From assembly GCA_964444795.1 (NCBI GenBank), contig CAYUIQ010000055.1:1-39551 (forward strand): a stretch of DNA of 39,551 nucleotides, in the 5' to 3' direction. Under the pieces are notes generated by a model that was not told where the DNA came from, ran no database searches, and saw nothing but the letters and a program-made list of their open reading frames with translations. Position numbers and translations under genes: made by a program. The DNA comes from JABMRP01 sp964444795. Its GTDB lineage: Bacteria > Planctomycetota > Planctomycetia > Pirellulales > Thermoguttaceae. Shown here in pieces: positions 1-10,000 of the stretch (position 1 is the first letter of the stretch; each line of letters opens with the position of its first letter).

Positions 1-1713
1 ATCGTGATCGCCGTGCTCGGCGGTACCTTTCTTGCCTCGCTTCTCTTCGTCCAGTGGATGGAGATCATCCGGAAGAAGGAAGAAGCCGGGTTGATTGAAC
101 CGAAGGCCATCGCCGGGGCCGATTCGGAAGCTTGCGTCGAATGCCATGCAAACGATTCGCCGGGTATCGTCGAGCATTGGAGTCACAGCACCCATGCGCA
201 AAAGTCCGTCGGCTGCTACGAATGCCACAAGGCCGAAGAGGGCGACGCCGACGCCTTCCAGCACGAGGGCTCGCTCATCGCCACGGTGGTCACTCCCCGC
301 GATTGCGGCAGTTGCCACCCGAAGGAATTCGAGGAATTCACCGCCAGCCACCACTCCCGGGCCGGAAATATCCTTCACTCGTTGGACAACACGCTGGCCG
401 AGGTCGTCGAGGGATACCGCTACGACGAAACGATTGAAGGGGAAGAGGGCTCCGAGCCGACGGTCGTTTCCCACACGATGTTCGCTCCCTTCGGATCAAC
501 GCCCGAAAACCCCGTCACCGTGAGAACTCCGGTCGGCACTCGCACGGAGATCAACGGCTTTGCCTCGGCCTTTACCGGTTGCCAGCAATGCCACGGCAGC
601 AAGATCGCGCTGCAATCGACCACGCCGGGTGAATCGATTTCCGTTACGGAGCTGAAACCGGACGCCGACGGCAAACCGACCAACCAGACCGCCGTGGCCG
701 CTATCAAACGCAACGACGACGGAAAGCCACTCTACGACAGTAATCGATGGCCCAACACGGGCATCGGCCGATTGAACCTCGACGGGTCGCGCGGCTCGTG
801 CTCGGCCTGCCATTCGCGCCACGATTTCTCGCCACGACGCGCCCGCCAGCCCGAAAACTGCGGCAAGTGCCATCTCGGCCCCGACCATCCGCAGAAGGAA
901 ATCTACGAGGAATCGAAACACGGCATCGCCTATCGCGATCTCAAGGACCACATGAAACTCGACGCCGAGGACTGGGTGCTGGGCGTGAATTACTCGGCGG
1001 CGCCCACCTGTGCCACTTGCCATCTCTCGGGCAACAAAAACAACAAGGGCCGGATTACCCACAACCCGGGCGAGCGAATCTCCTGGACCAACCGGCCCAT
1101 CGTGAGCCAGATCCTCGATACCAATTCCCACGGAAAATGCGTCTATCTGGTCAAGCCGGATGAGTTGGAAAAGGACCCCACGGCCAAGGACATCGTGGAC
1201 AAGGCCGGCCCGAAACGCGACGAGATGAAGAACGTCTGCTCCAATTGCCATGCCCCCGATTCCGTCAACGGCTTCTACAAGCAGTACGACGATTTTGTCC
1301 TGCTCTACAACGAGAAGTTCGCCAAGCCGGGCAAAGCGATTATGGACGCATTGTACAAAGAGGACGAAGCGACCGGTCAGGCCCTGTTGACCGAGACGAA
1401 GTTTGACGAGGAGATCGAGTGGACGTGGTTCTACCTCTGGCATCACGAAGGCCGCCGGGCACGCCACGGGGCCTCAATGATGGCTCCCGACTACGCCCAC
1501 TGGCACGGAATGTACGAGGTGGCCGAGCGGATGTACATGGAGTTGATTCCGCAGGCTCGCGAGATCGTTCACCAGGCCGAGGCCGCCGGCAAACTCCAGC
1601 AGGCCAAACCGGCGAAGGAACTGATCGAGGCAATTCTCGCCAGCCCCGAACACGCTTGGTTCATGCGGGAGAAGAAAAAGCGAGCGGCCGCCGGTATGCC
1701 GATACCCGAGTAG
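1..1713 (+). CDS. Octaheme hydroxylamine-oxidoreductase-like cytochrome c (5' end outside window)
   Basis: The frame is open from base 1; a GTG at 4 is possible, but the true start may lie upstream. Counting from that GTG, residues 1-18 form a hydrophobic helix, so the protein is probably anchored in the membrane with its heme domain outside the cytoplasm. Eight CXXCH heme motifs are present (residues 44, 71, 101, 193, 266, 286, 336 and 412), the number in the HAO family. The segment after heme 6 (GPDHPQKEIYEESKHG) and the C-terminal WHHEGRRARHGASMM are HAO hallmarks. HAO proteins oxidise hydroxylamine or, in reductive relatives, reduce nitrite or hydroxylamine; direction is decided largely by a Tyr that cross-links the catalytic heme. 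Tyr497 in the DYAHWHG stretch is a candidate, but this needs alignment. Family assignment is firm; substrate is not. Confidence 0.9.
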   Translation: MVIAVLGGTFLASLLFVQWMEIIRKKEEAGLIEPKAIAGADSEACVECHANDSPGIVEHWSHSTHAQKSVGCYECHKAEEGDADAFQHEGSLIATVVTPRDCGSCHPKEFEEFTASHHSRAGNILHSLDNTLAEVVEGYRYDETIEGEEGSEPTVVSHTMFAPFGSTPENPVTVRTPVGTRTEINGFASAFTGCQQCHGSKIALQSTTPGESISVTELKPDADGKPTNQTAVAAIKRNDDGKPLYDSNRWPNTGIGRLNLDGSRGSCSACHSRHDFSPRRARQPENCGKCHLGPDHPQKEIYEESKHGIAYRDLKDHMKLDAEDWVLGVNYSAAPTCATCHLSGNKNNKGRITHNPGERISWTNRPIVSQILDTNSHGKCVYLVKPDELEKDPTAKDIVDKAGPKRDEMKNVCSNCHAPDSVNGFYKQYDDFVLLYNEKFAKPGKAIMDALYKEDEATGQALLTETKFDEEIEWTWFYLWHHEGRRARHGASMMAPDYAHWHGMYEVAERMYMELIPQAREIVHQAEAAGKLQQAKPAKELIEAILASPEHAWFMREKKKRAAAGMPIPE

Positions 1714-1747
1714 GCCGACCTTTCGGTCCACCGAAAACAACATCCTC

Positions 1748-1781
1748 AAGCCCACGGGAACGCCCGCCCGTGGGCTTTTTT
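1748..1781 (+). terminator. Rho-independent terminator of the HAO-like gene
   Basis: AAGCCCACGGG and CCCGTGGGCTT form an 11-bp stem around an 8-base loop, followed directly by a T run. It lies 35 bases after the stop codon of the octaheme gene. Confidence 0.9.
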
Positions 1782-1808
1782 CGTCAGGGAATCCCACGAA
1801 AGGTGGCG

Positions 1809-1907
1809 GGTGCCTGGGGTCGAGTTGCGAGGGACGAGCGACGAGCCCCCAGTGGTGTGCGATCTGGGGGCTCCTTGCTCGTTCCTCGCAGTCCGACGCC
1901 AGGCACC
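1809..1907. repeat. Long imperfect inverted repeat (about 44-bp arms), copy 1
   Basis: The arms start with GGTGCCTGG and end with CCAGGCACC. Inside them, the left arm (1818-1852) and the right arm (1864-1898) pair over most positions, with a few mismatches and a loop of about 11 bases. The inner stem is GAGCCCCCAG with CTGGGGGCTC. The left arm recurs at 39504-39551, so this is a dispersed repeat and not only a local hairpin. The stretch 1714-2070 otherwise holds the terminator, this repeat and the two hairpin repeats before the sulfatase; I see no gene in it. Confidence 0.8.
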
Positions 1908-1982
1908 TCGAAAATCCCCGATTAAGGTTTTCGCCGATGGTGTTGAAACGCCGCCCGGGACCGTTCATACTGGGTGCGTAAA

Positions 1983-2007
1983 GTAGCCATCTCGCTCCGC
2001 CGAGATG
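1983..2007 (+). repeat. 25-bp hairpin repeat, copy 1
   Basis: The unit is GTAGC followed by a palindrome, CATCTCG-CTCCGC-CGAGATG. An identical copy begins at 2020 and an inverted 24-base copy lies at 6546-6569. All three sit just upstream of sulfatase reading frames. Confidence 0.85.
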
Positions 2008-2019
2008 TGGCCCCTGACC

Positions 2020-2044
2020 GTAGCCATCTCGCTCCGCCGAGATG
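2020..2044 (+). repeat. 25-bp hairpin repeat, copy 2
   Basis: This copy is identical to 1983-2007 and starts 37 bases after it. It ends 26 bases before the sulfatase start codon, so it would be in or near the 5' leader of that gene. Confidence 0.85.
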
Positions 2045-2070
2045 GTGCCCGTCTTCCCTGGAGACAGACC

Positions 2071-3447
<1,377 letters not shown>

Positions 3448-3787
3448 GTATTTTCGGCTAGTAGCGAGCTCGTTGGAGGGAGGTGTAGCCTTTGCTGCAC
3501 CAGTCCATATCCCCGCTGACCAAAGCGTAGAAAATGTGTATGCGAAGGCAACGGGTACAGGCATCCTGTTTAGTAGTCCCCATTGGGGGTGCGGCGTGTT
3601 GGAGTCACGGCACCACCCACCGGACTGGCCTTAGGATCACCTCAACAGGGATACATAATCTGATATGATGTAGTCCAATCATAGATCGTCGGGCGAACTT
3701 TCGCTCTGGATCTAATGTCACCACGTATACGGACCACTCTGTCGTTTCCCGCCCCATTCAACTCCAGGCCAACTGAAGTGAACACCA
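3448..3787. other. Intergenic region at the left edge of the HEPN island
   Basis: These 340 bases hold no convincing gene on either strand. Base composition becomes less GC-rich from about 3500 on, which is where the island seems to begin. I found no tRNA, direct repeat or integrase that would mark an insertion site. Confidence 0.5.
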
Positions 3788-4357
3788 ATGCCCGACGAAA
3801 GAGGTGATCAGGAATGCAAGTTCGTGGAGCAGACCCTGCGTGACGTTTTCAATGCGACAATCGATCATCAGGTGGAGCGGAGCTTGCGGGCCAGAGTGCA
3901 TAGCATCATTCCGCTCGCTTTCTTTTCCGCTGCGTCGACTGAGTGCAAGGAACTGTACGTCACGGGGAGGTTCTACGGCTGCATTACGCTCTGCCAGTCC
4001 GTTGCGGAGGGGCTCTCGAAATTCCTGGCCGAGAAGAACACAATGCGGGTCAAGAAGGGGTTCAGCGACCGCGTTCGACGCCTCAAAAGGGCGGGCTTCC
4101 TTTCCGGGACGGCTGCCAACGCATTTGGCACAATCCACGGTCGAGACCGCAACGATTTCCACCATCTCAATAAAGACATCGAGCAGGACTATCGGAAGCT
4201 GGAGGCGCGTGCGATCGAGTGTCTGAATGCGTTGCATGCCGTAGAGGCTGAGGTATTTGCGTATGATGTGTACAACGGTAACATCGCGCCAAAGAACAAG
4301 AAGTATTGGCCGAGCCCTGACGAGGGCACGGTGGACGTGTTTGTTCGGTCCGGCTAA
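3788..4357 (+). CDS. HEPN-like helical protein
   Basis: This 189-residue protein is mainly helical by composition and has no signal peptide. It carries RNDFHH at 121-126, which fits the RX4H motif (here with Asn after Arg) of HEPN-domain RNases and toxins. An earlier helix around 50-82 (LYVTGRFYGCITLCQ) resembles the first helices of such domains. HEPN proteins are usually metal-independent RNases or dimerising partners in toxin-antitoxin and abortive-infection systems. The Shine-Dalgarno sequence is weak. The gene precedes 4375-4983 by 17 bases and is probably cotranscribed with it. Codon use is less GC-rich than in the flanking sulfatase genes. The domain call rests on one motif and general shape. 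Confidence 0.65.
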   Translation: MPDERGDQECKFVEQTLRDVFNATIDHQVERSLRARVHSIIPLAFFSAASTECKELYVTGRFYGCITLCQSVAEGLSKFLAEKNTMRVKKGFSDRVRRLKRAGFLSGTAANAFGTIHGRDRNDFHHLNKDIEQDYRKLEARAIECLNALHAVEAEVFAYDVYNGNIAPKNKKYWPSPDEGTVDVFVRSG

Positions 4358-4374
4358 GGCGGAGGAGTATTGTC

Positions 4375-4983
4375 ATGTCTGAACTGCCCTGGCCGAAGAA
4401 GGGCGACAAGCTCTTCTCGAACGACGGTGAAGGAGAGTTCTTCCACCTTGGTTCGATAATGTGGCACAATCCCGGGTATTCGCGCGCCTTCAAGGAAGCG
4501 GCGGACACGCTGATTGAGTCCTACCAGGCAAGTCTCAATCGATTCCATAATGATGAGTTGTTCTTTCCAGTCGCTTACCTCTACCGACATTCTCTCGAAT
4601 TGAAGCTGAAGGAGATCGTTCAGATCGGCGTGGCCCTTCGTGTGCTGACTCGCAAGGAAGTGGAAAAGGCGATGGAGAAACACAATCTCGCCAAACTCTG
4701 GACTCGGGCCAGGAAGCCCATTGAAGATTGCTGGCCAGACGGGGATAAGACGCCGCTGAAAGCGGTTGAAGCCGTGATTAACGAACTCCACCAGGCGGAT
4801 CGTTCGGGACAGGCATTTCGGTATGAAAGCGACAAGGGCGGCATGTTGCACAGGCATCCAGATCTCCCAGAACACATCAAGATCACAAGCCTAAAGCAGA
4901 CGATGGATGCCGTGTACACGTTTCTCGACGCGTGCTACGACGGGTTGTACGAGGGGTACGACGCTATGATGTCCAACATGTAG
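4375..4983 (+). CDS. Hypothetical HEPN-like protein with an FRYESDK block
   Basis: This is a 202-residue cytoplasmic protein. ATG 4375 is supported by GGAGGAG 8 bases upstream. Recognisable blocks are YLYRHSLELKLKEIV at about 68-82, KHNLAKLW at 102-109 and AFRYESDKGG at 147-156. I associate this pattern with small HEPN-like helical proteins annotated as hypothetical in many bacteria. A clean RX4H motif is not visible, so it may be a non-catalytic partner of the upstream gene or belong to another helical family. It is in a likely operon with 3788-4357 and lies 123 bases before 5107-6480. Function is unknown. Confidence 0.6.
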   Translation: MSELPWPKKGDKLFSNDGEGEFFHLGSIMWHNPGYSRAFKEAADTLIESYQASLNRFHNDELFFPVAYLYRHSLELKLKEIVQIGVALRVLTRKEVEKAMEKHNLAKLWTRARKPIEDCWPDGDKTPLKAVEAVINELHQADRSGQAFRYESDKGGMLHRHPDLPEHIKITSLKQTMDAVYTFLDACYDGLYEGYDAMMSNM

Positions 4984-5106
4984 AGGAGTTGGCTGACCAG
5001 TTATAGAGGGAAGGCGACTCGCTCAGACGCTGCATTCTGCGGCAATCCAGGGTACGCGAGAGGATCGTCGACGGCGAAGAGCAGCGAGTCAGCCCAACGA
5101 AGGGCG

Positions 5107-6480
5107 GTGGAAACGAGGTTTTGCGCCACGATAACCCAAGGCAAGAAGGGGAACGACTTGACCAAGCGGTACACATTTTGGCGAATGCCGGACGGAAAGC
5201 CATATAAGGGTAAAGATGGCAAACACGCTCCAACCGCTCTCCTAGCGAAGATTGGCGAATCGGCCTCAGTTTCACCTGATCGCGGGATTTCCTGGCCCTT
5301 TCCCGGTCTGAGGCAATCTGAACTCGCCGTGAAATCTGCTGTCGTTGTGATTGACCCGAGTGGTAACGAACTCAACGACGACGACGCTTGGTCAATTGTA
5401 TGGAAGGCCGTGAGAGAGGAAATAGTCACGAACGGTGGTGGTACAGCGATTCTGCCGAATAGTCTGCTTCAAAATGCCGACAGGCTTGCAGCTCCCCATT
5501 TTAGAAAGTCGCCAAAGGAGTATGTCCTCATAAGTTCGCTTTCCCTTGACAGTCTGCCGACAAAGACTATACGGATTAACGACTGCACAATCTCAGCACT
5601 CAAGAAGCGGGGAACAAAATACCCATTGCCCGGTGCCCTTGAGAGGCGAAGGCGTGGTGAACCATTCTCGAAGCATCTGAGGGCGACTCAGTATATTACG
5701 ATCAAAGTGAAAACGACGGGCCGAACGATCCGTGAAGCAACAGACAGAGCGATCGATGCAGTTGATCTGCTTCGCGGTTTGTGGACGATTCCAGCAACTT
5801 ACGGACAGTGGACAATGCGCATGGGCTACGCAAAGCGTGAGCCAATCGGCGTAATTCACAGCGGCCCAGTTCATACACTTCACAACCCTGATGGCTCGCT
5901 GGCTGCCGACCTGTTTTGGTACGAACCACACTATGTTGGCGACCAGAAGTTATTCGAGCCAAAAGACCGTTGGAAAGTGATCGAGAAGCAACGGCGTAGA
6001 GCAACGCAACAACTGAAGCGCCTCCCATACCGAAAGGACATGGAGCAACTGATCATCAGATTCGCCGGCGCGCTGGATCAGCCAGACCCTGACGTTGCAT
6101 TTCTTCGGATGTGGAGCATTCTGGAAAGGATCACGGATACAGTCGGTGCGAATTACGATGAGACAATAAACCGAGCAATGTGGGTGTTCGAGGATCGAAA
6201 GGTGGCGAAGGAACTGCTTGTACATCTTCGACGTCATCGAAACCGGTATGTCCATGCAGCCAAGTCCAGCGACAAAGGCGAGGAAATTGCCTACATGGTG
6301 AAATCGTTCGTGGAACCACATCTGGTTAATCTTCTATGCAATGATTTCGCGATCGGGTCTGTCAAAGAATACGGCTCATTCTTGGCGCTGCCTACGGACC
6401 TCGATACACTGACAAAACGTCGAGCCGCGCTCGATCTCGCAATCCAACGTCGAACGCAATGGGGACGGCTTGATGAGTAA
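5107..6480 (+). CDS. Apea-like HEPN-domain protein
   Basis: The protein has up to 457 residues. The start is uncertain: GTG 5107 is given, TTG 5158 has a better-placed AAGGGG upstream, and the frame stays open back to 4984. The first two thirds have no recognised domain. The C-terminal third resembles the Apea-like HEPN family: a MWSILERITD helix, then RNRYVH at residues 378-383, which is an RX4H motif and the catalytic signature of HEPN RNases. There is no signal peptide or membrane segment. It is the last gene of the island and shares its lower GC content. An antiviral or toxin-type role is plausible by family but is inference. Confidence 0.65.
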   Translation: METRFCATITQGKKGNDLTKRYTFWRMPDGKPYKGKDGKHAPTALLAKIGESASVSPDRGISWPFPGLRQSELAVKSAVVVIDPSGNELNDDDAWSIVWKAVREEIVTNGGGTAILPNSLLQNADRLAAPHFRKSPKEYVLISSLSLDSLPTKTIRINDCTISALKKRGTKYPLPGALERRRRGEPFSKHLRATQYITIKVKTTGRTIREATDRAIDAVDLLRGLWTIPATYGQWTMRMGYAKREPIGVIHSGPVHTLHNPDGSLAADLFWYEPHYVGDQKLFEPKDRWKVIEKQRRRATQQLKRLPYRKDMEQLIIRFAGALDQPDPDVAFLRMWSILERITDTVGANYDETINRAMWVFEDRKVAKELLVHLRRHRNRYVHAAKSSDKGEEIAYMVKSFVEPHLVNLLCNDFAIGSVKEYGSFLALPTDLDTLTKRRAALDLAIQRRTQWGRLDE

Positions 6481-6545
6481 CGTCACGAAACGTCAATACG
6501 TAGTGCCCAAGTCCACGGATGCCAAGTGGATTGCAGCTTCAGCTA

Positions 6546-6569
6546 CATCTCGCGGAGCGAGATGGCTAC
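6546..6569 (-). repeat. 24-base hairpin repeat, inverted copy 3
   Basis: The reverse complement matches the repeat at 1983 and 2020 except for one missing C next to the loop. The palindrome is CATCTCG-CGGAG-CGAGATG. It ends 45 bases before the start codon of the sulfatase pseudogene. The 134 bases between 6480 and 6615 hold nothing else that I can see. Confidence 0.8.
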
Positions 6570-6614
6570 TATAAGGAACAATACGAAGTCGATCAACAAA
6601 GGAGATCGAGCAGC

Positions 6615-7076
6615 ATGCTCAATAGCAACAGCCCCAATACACTACGCCCATTTCTCATCACCGCCTGTGCCGTGACGTTCCTTACGACCGCCCCGCGTTT
6701 TTCGCAGGCCGAAGAACGATTCCCGCGTCCCAACGTCGTCATCATGTTCACCGACGACCAGGGGACGCTCGACGCCAACTGTTACGGCTCGACCGATCTG
6801 TACACGCCGGCGATGGATGCGCTGGCGAAGACGGGCGTGCGGTTTACGCAGGCGTATGCGCATACGGTTTGCTGACCGGCGCGGGCGCTGTTGATGACCG
6901 GGCGGCATCCGCAGCGAGGGAATGTGAATGTTTGGACGCAGGGGAATGCCAGGGGACCGGCGGGCGTGAATATTTCACCGAGGAGGTGACCACCGCCGAG
7001 GCGCTGAAGGCGGCCGGGTACGCGACGGCCCTGTTTGGGAAGTGGCATCTGGGGCCCATCTGGAGCTTGGACCGCC
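6615..7076 (+). pseudogene. Sulfatase pseudogene: stop in the active-site motif, frameshift, 3' truncation
   Basis: The start is well formed (AAAGGAGAT before ATG 6615), followed by a signal peptide and the sulfatase block PNVVIMFTDDQG. The active-site motif reads C-stop-P-A-R: the Cys codon is 6870-6872 and TGA is 6873-6875, where a Cys, Ser or similar residue is normal. The frame continues as ALLMTGRHPQRGNVN. One base is missing near 6971, after which FTEEVTTAEALKAAGYATAL and FGKWHLG are read in another frame. Similarity ends near 7060 and the opposite-strand gene stops at 7077. The remaining two thirds of a sulfatase are absent. Three separate lesions make this a pseudogene and not a recoded gene. 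Confidence 0.88.
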
Positions 7077-10000
7077 CTACTCGGCGGTGGCGATTTCTTT
7101 GGGAGCGAGTTCCTCGTCTTCGCAAATAATCCGGAAGCCGACGTCCCAGATGCCTTGCCAGTAGGGGTAGCCCAGGCGGTACGTTTCTCGCTTGCTCCCG
7201 GGTGCGCCAAACGCTTTCGCACCTCGGACGACTTTGCGGCCTTGGGCGGATGCATCGTCACGGCCGTCGCCTGGGGTGTACGGGTAAGGTCGATGCGTCG
7301 TGCGGGTCCACTCGCCGAGGTTGCCGGGCATCTGCTCCGCGCCCCAGGCTCGGCCAGAGCCGGCACCGGCGCGGCAGGTGTACTCCCATTGGGCTTCGGT
7401 GGGCAGGGCGTAGCGGCGTCCGGTTTGCTTGGAGAACCAGTCGCAAAACGCCTTGGCCCGCGCCCACGAGACGCGGACGACCGGTTGTTCCGGCCGGTTC
7501 ATCGGGTTGCCACGGTTCGAGTGGTCCTTGCCGCCGCGGTCGAGGTAGCGGCTGTCGTGCTCCGGGTCGAAGAGGTTGAACTGCTCGTTCGTGACGATCG
7601 TCTTCGAAATCCAGAACGGTCGATCGATACGGACCCGACAGGGCGGGCCTTCATCGGCGCGGCCGTCGGCGTTGCCCATGACGAACTCGCCGGCCGGCAC
7701 GCGGACCATCGTGATCTGAACGGGGCGGTCGTTGACCGTGCCGAGCGTGACCGTCCGCTGGCGGTCCTCGCCCTGGCGGGCTCGGGCGTCGGCGTCACTC
7801 AACGGCCAGTCGGGGCACTCGACCTTCACAACCTTTTTCGGTTCGGGTTCGGGCGGGATGATCGGCTCGACCGGGCCCGCGGACGGCTCGGGGATGTCTT
7901 CGTAGTCCTCGTCGATGCCGGCGTAGAGTTGCCTGAGTTCGGCTCGGCGCTGGCGTTGGCCGTTGGGGATTGGGCGAAATTCGCCCCAGGTGCCGTAATA
8001 GGGCACGTTCAGGTCGATCCACGTGTAGAGCCGTTCACACGCCTCGCGGTCGAGCTTGACGCCGTGATGGCCCTTGTGCAGCATTTGCACCAGCGGACTG
8101 GTGTCGGCGTGGTACTCGGCGGCGGGGAACATGTGGTAGTCGCTCTCCGGGCCGGGCCGGCGGACGTGCTGCTGCAACGCCCTGTATGCCCGGCTGAACG
8201 TCGCCACGTTGTCCTGGCGAAGGTCGGTCAGCTTCTGTCCCCTGTACGGCGCTTCGCCATGGCAGCCGACACAATACTTGTCGAGCATCGGCTGGACCTC
8301 GCGGTCGAAGCTAAACCCGCGGGCGGGGCCGAACCAGGGCATAATCTCCTGCGGCTGCTTCTTGGTGGCCACGGTTTGATGCGTGGGCGGGGCGTCGATC
8401 GTGTCCTCGTGACAGCCGACGCACGAGAGGTTTTCGCCGGGCATGGCCACGAACCAACTCCGCATCAATTGCAGGGCCTTGCCGTCTTCGTCCAACGGCT
8501 GCACGGCCAGCGGCGTGTTGGCCGGGACGCGGAACGCGGCGGAGCCGTCCGACTCGACCTTGACCGTACCCACGATGCGGTGGATGTCCCAGGGTCCCTC
8601 GATGCCGATGTAGGTGTGGTTGGCCAGCTTCTGGTAGCCGTAATCGAACGCGAACAGCCGCAGCCGCTTGACCGTGCCGCGGGGTACGCCTTTGAGCCCG
8701 TCGCCGGTGTACACGTCGTTCATGTACACGATCGCGTCCTTACGCGAGGTGTCGACCTTGTCGGGGATGGCGTTGGGACGCCTGGTCGCGCGCAACGGCA
8801 CCGGTTCAAGCATCGCCACGCCCGGCTCGACACAGATCGGCACAATGTTGTCGAACACGTCGACCAGGTACACGCCCCACGGCGATTGCTGGTTGAGTTG
8901 ACACGCCGCGAGGAAGTACTTCTCGCTCAGCGGGAAGGGGTGCAAGAACTTGGGCCAGGAGTTGTTGACGAGAGCATCCCGGATGATCGGCTCGACCTTT
9001 TGTCCATAGCCGGGGATCCGCTGCACAACGCCGTCGGCCTCGCGTTGCCCCAGCGCCGGGTCGAAGACGATCAGTTCGCCCATCCGCGGCACGCCGTGGT
9101 GGCCGGAGATGATGCCCACAAACTTCGTCGGGTGGCCCGGGATCGGCCGGGCGTAGAACGTCGAGTTGGGCCAAAGCGAGTTGCTCCCGTAATGGGCGGT
9201 CTGGGCGGTGCCGTCGGGGTTCATCCGCATCACGACGCGGGTGAAGTAATGCGGCGTGTCGCTGTACTCCCAGCGGGTGAACATCACGCGGCCGTCGTTC
9301 ATCACGGTCGGACACCAGTCGTGGTCCTGGTCGAAGCAGAGGCGGCGGATGCCGGTGCCGTCGGGGTTGATGATGTGCAGGTTGGCGACCTGGTCGTTGC
9401 CACCCACGCACGGCACGCCCTGGAAACAGGAGGTCGAGTCGTAGATGATCCGATCGTCGGGCAGGTAGCAGGCGTCGTAGTTGTCGACGTCGGGCTCCGA
9501 GGGCGTGACCTGCCGCAGTCCGCCGTCGACGTTGAGCTCGAAGACCTCGTAGCGGTTATTGTCGCCCCTTTGCGAGAGGAGCATCTTCCGCGCGTCCCAG
9601 TGCAAATCGACGTCGCCGACGAAGCTCTGGTTTTGGGGTCGGTAGAGCGTGGTCAGCTTGCCCTCGGGCCGCGGAGGTGAGAGGACGGCGATCTCGTTGT
9701 CGAACCCACCCCGCATCACGCAATTGCCTTGCCAGTTTTGCGGCAGACCGAGGTTGCCGCGACGTTTGATCAACAGGAGCTTGTCGAAATCCAACAGCGG
9801 ATTCTCCAGAAGCGCTTCGTGGCGAAGTTCTTCCAGCCCCTCGGGATCGTCGGCATCGGCGATGGCGTCGAGCCGGGCCAGATACCCTTTTCCCTTGGGA
9901 TATCGGTTGCCAAACGTGGCGATCAGGTCGTTGATGGCCAGTCGCAACGATTCGGCGTCGCCGATCGGCGCGTCGGCGATCTTTGCCACCACCTTGCCCG

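Noticed and set aside
1983..2044. Two identical 25-base units as a CRISPR array
   Set aside because: There are only two units with a 12-base gap, they are palindromic, and no cas gene is present.
6873..6875. In-frame TGA beside the active-site Cys as a selenocysteine codon
   Set aside because: A frameshift about 100 bases later and loss of the 3' two thirds show that the gene is dead; no clear SECIS hairpin follows.
7035..9680. 881-codon open frame on the plus strand
   Set aside because: It is antisense to the HZS-alpha-like fusion gene, whose domains are clear; long antisense frames are usual at this GC content.
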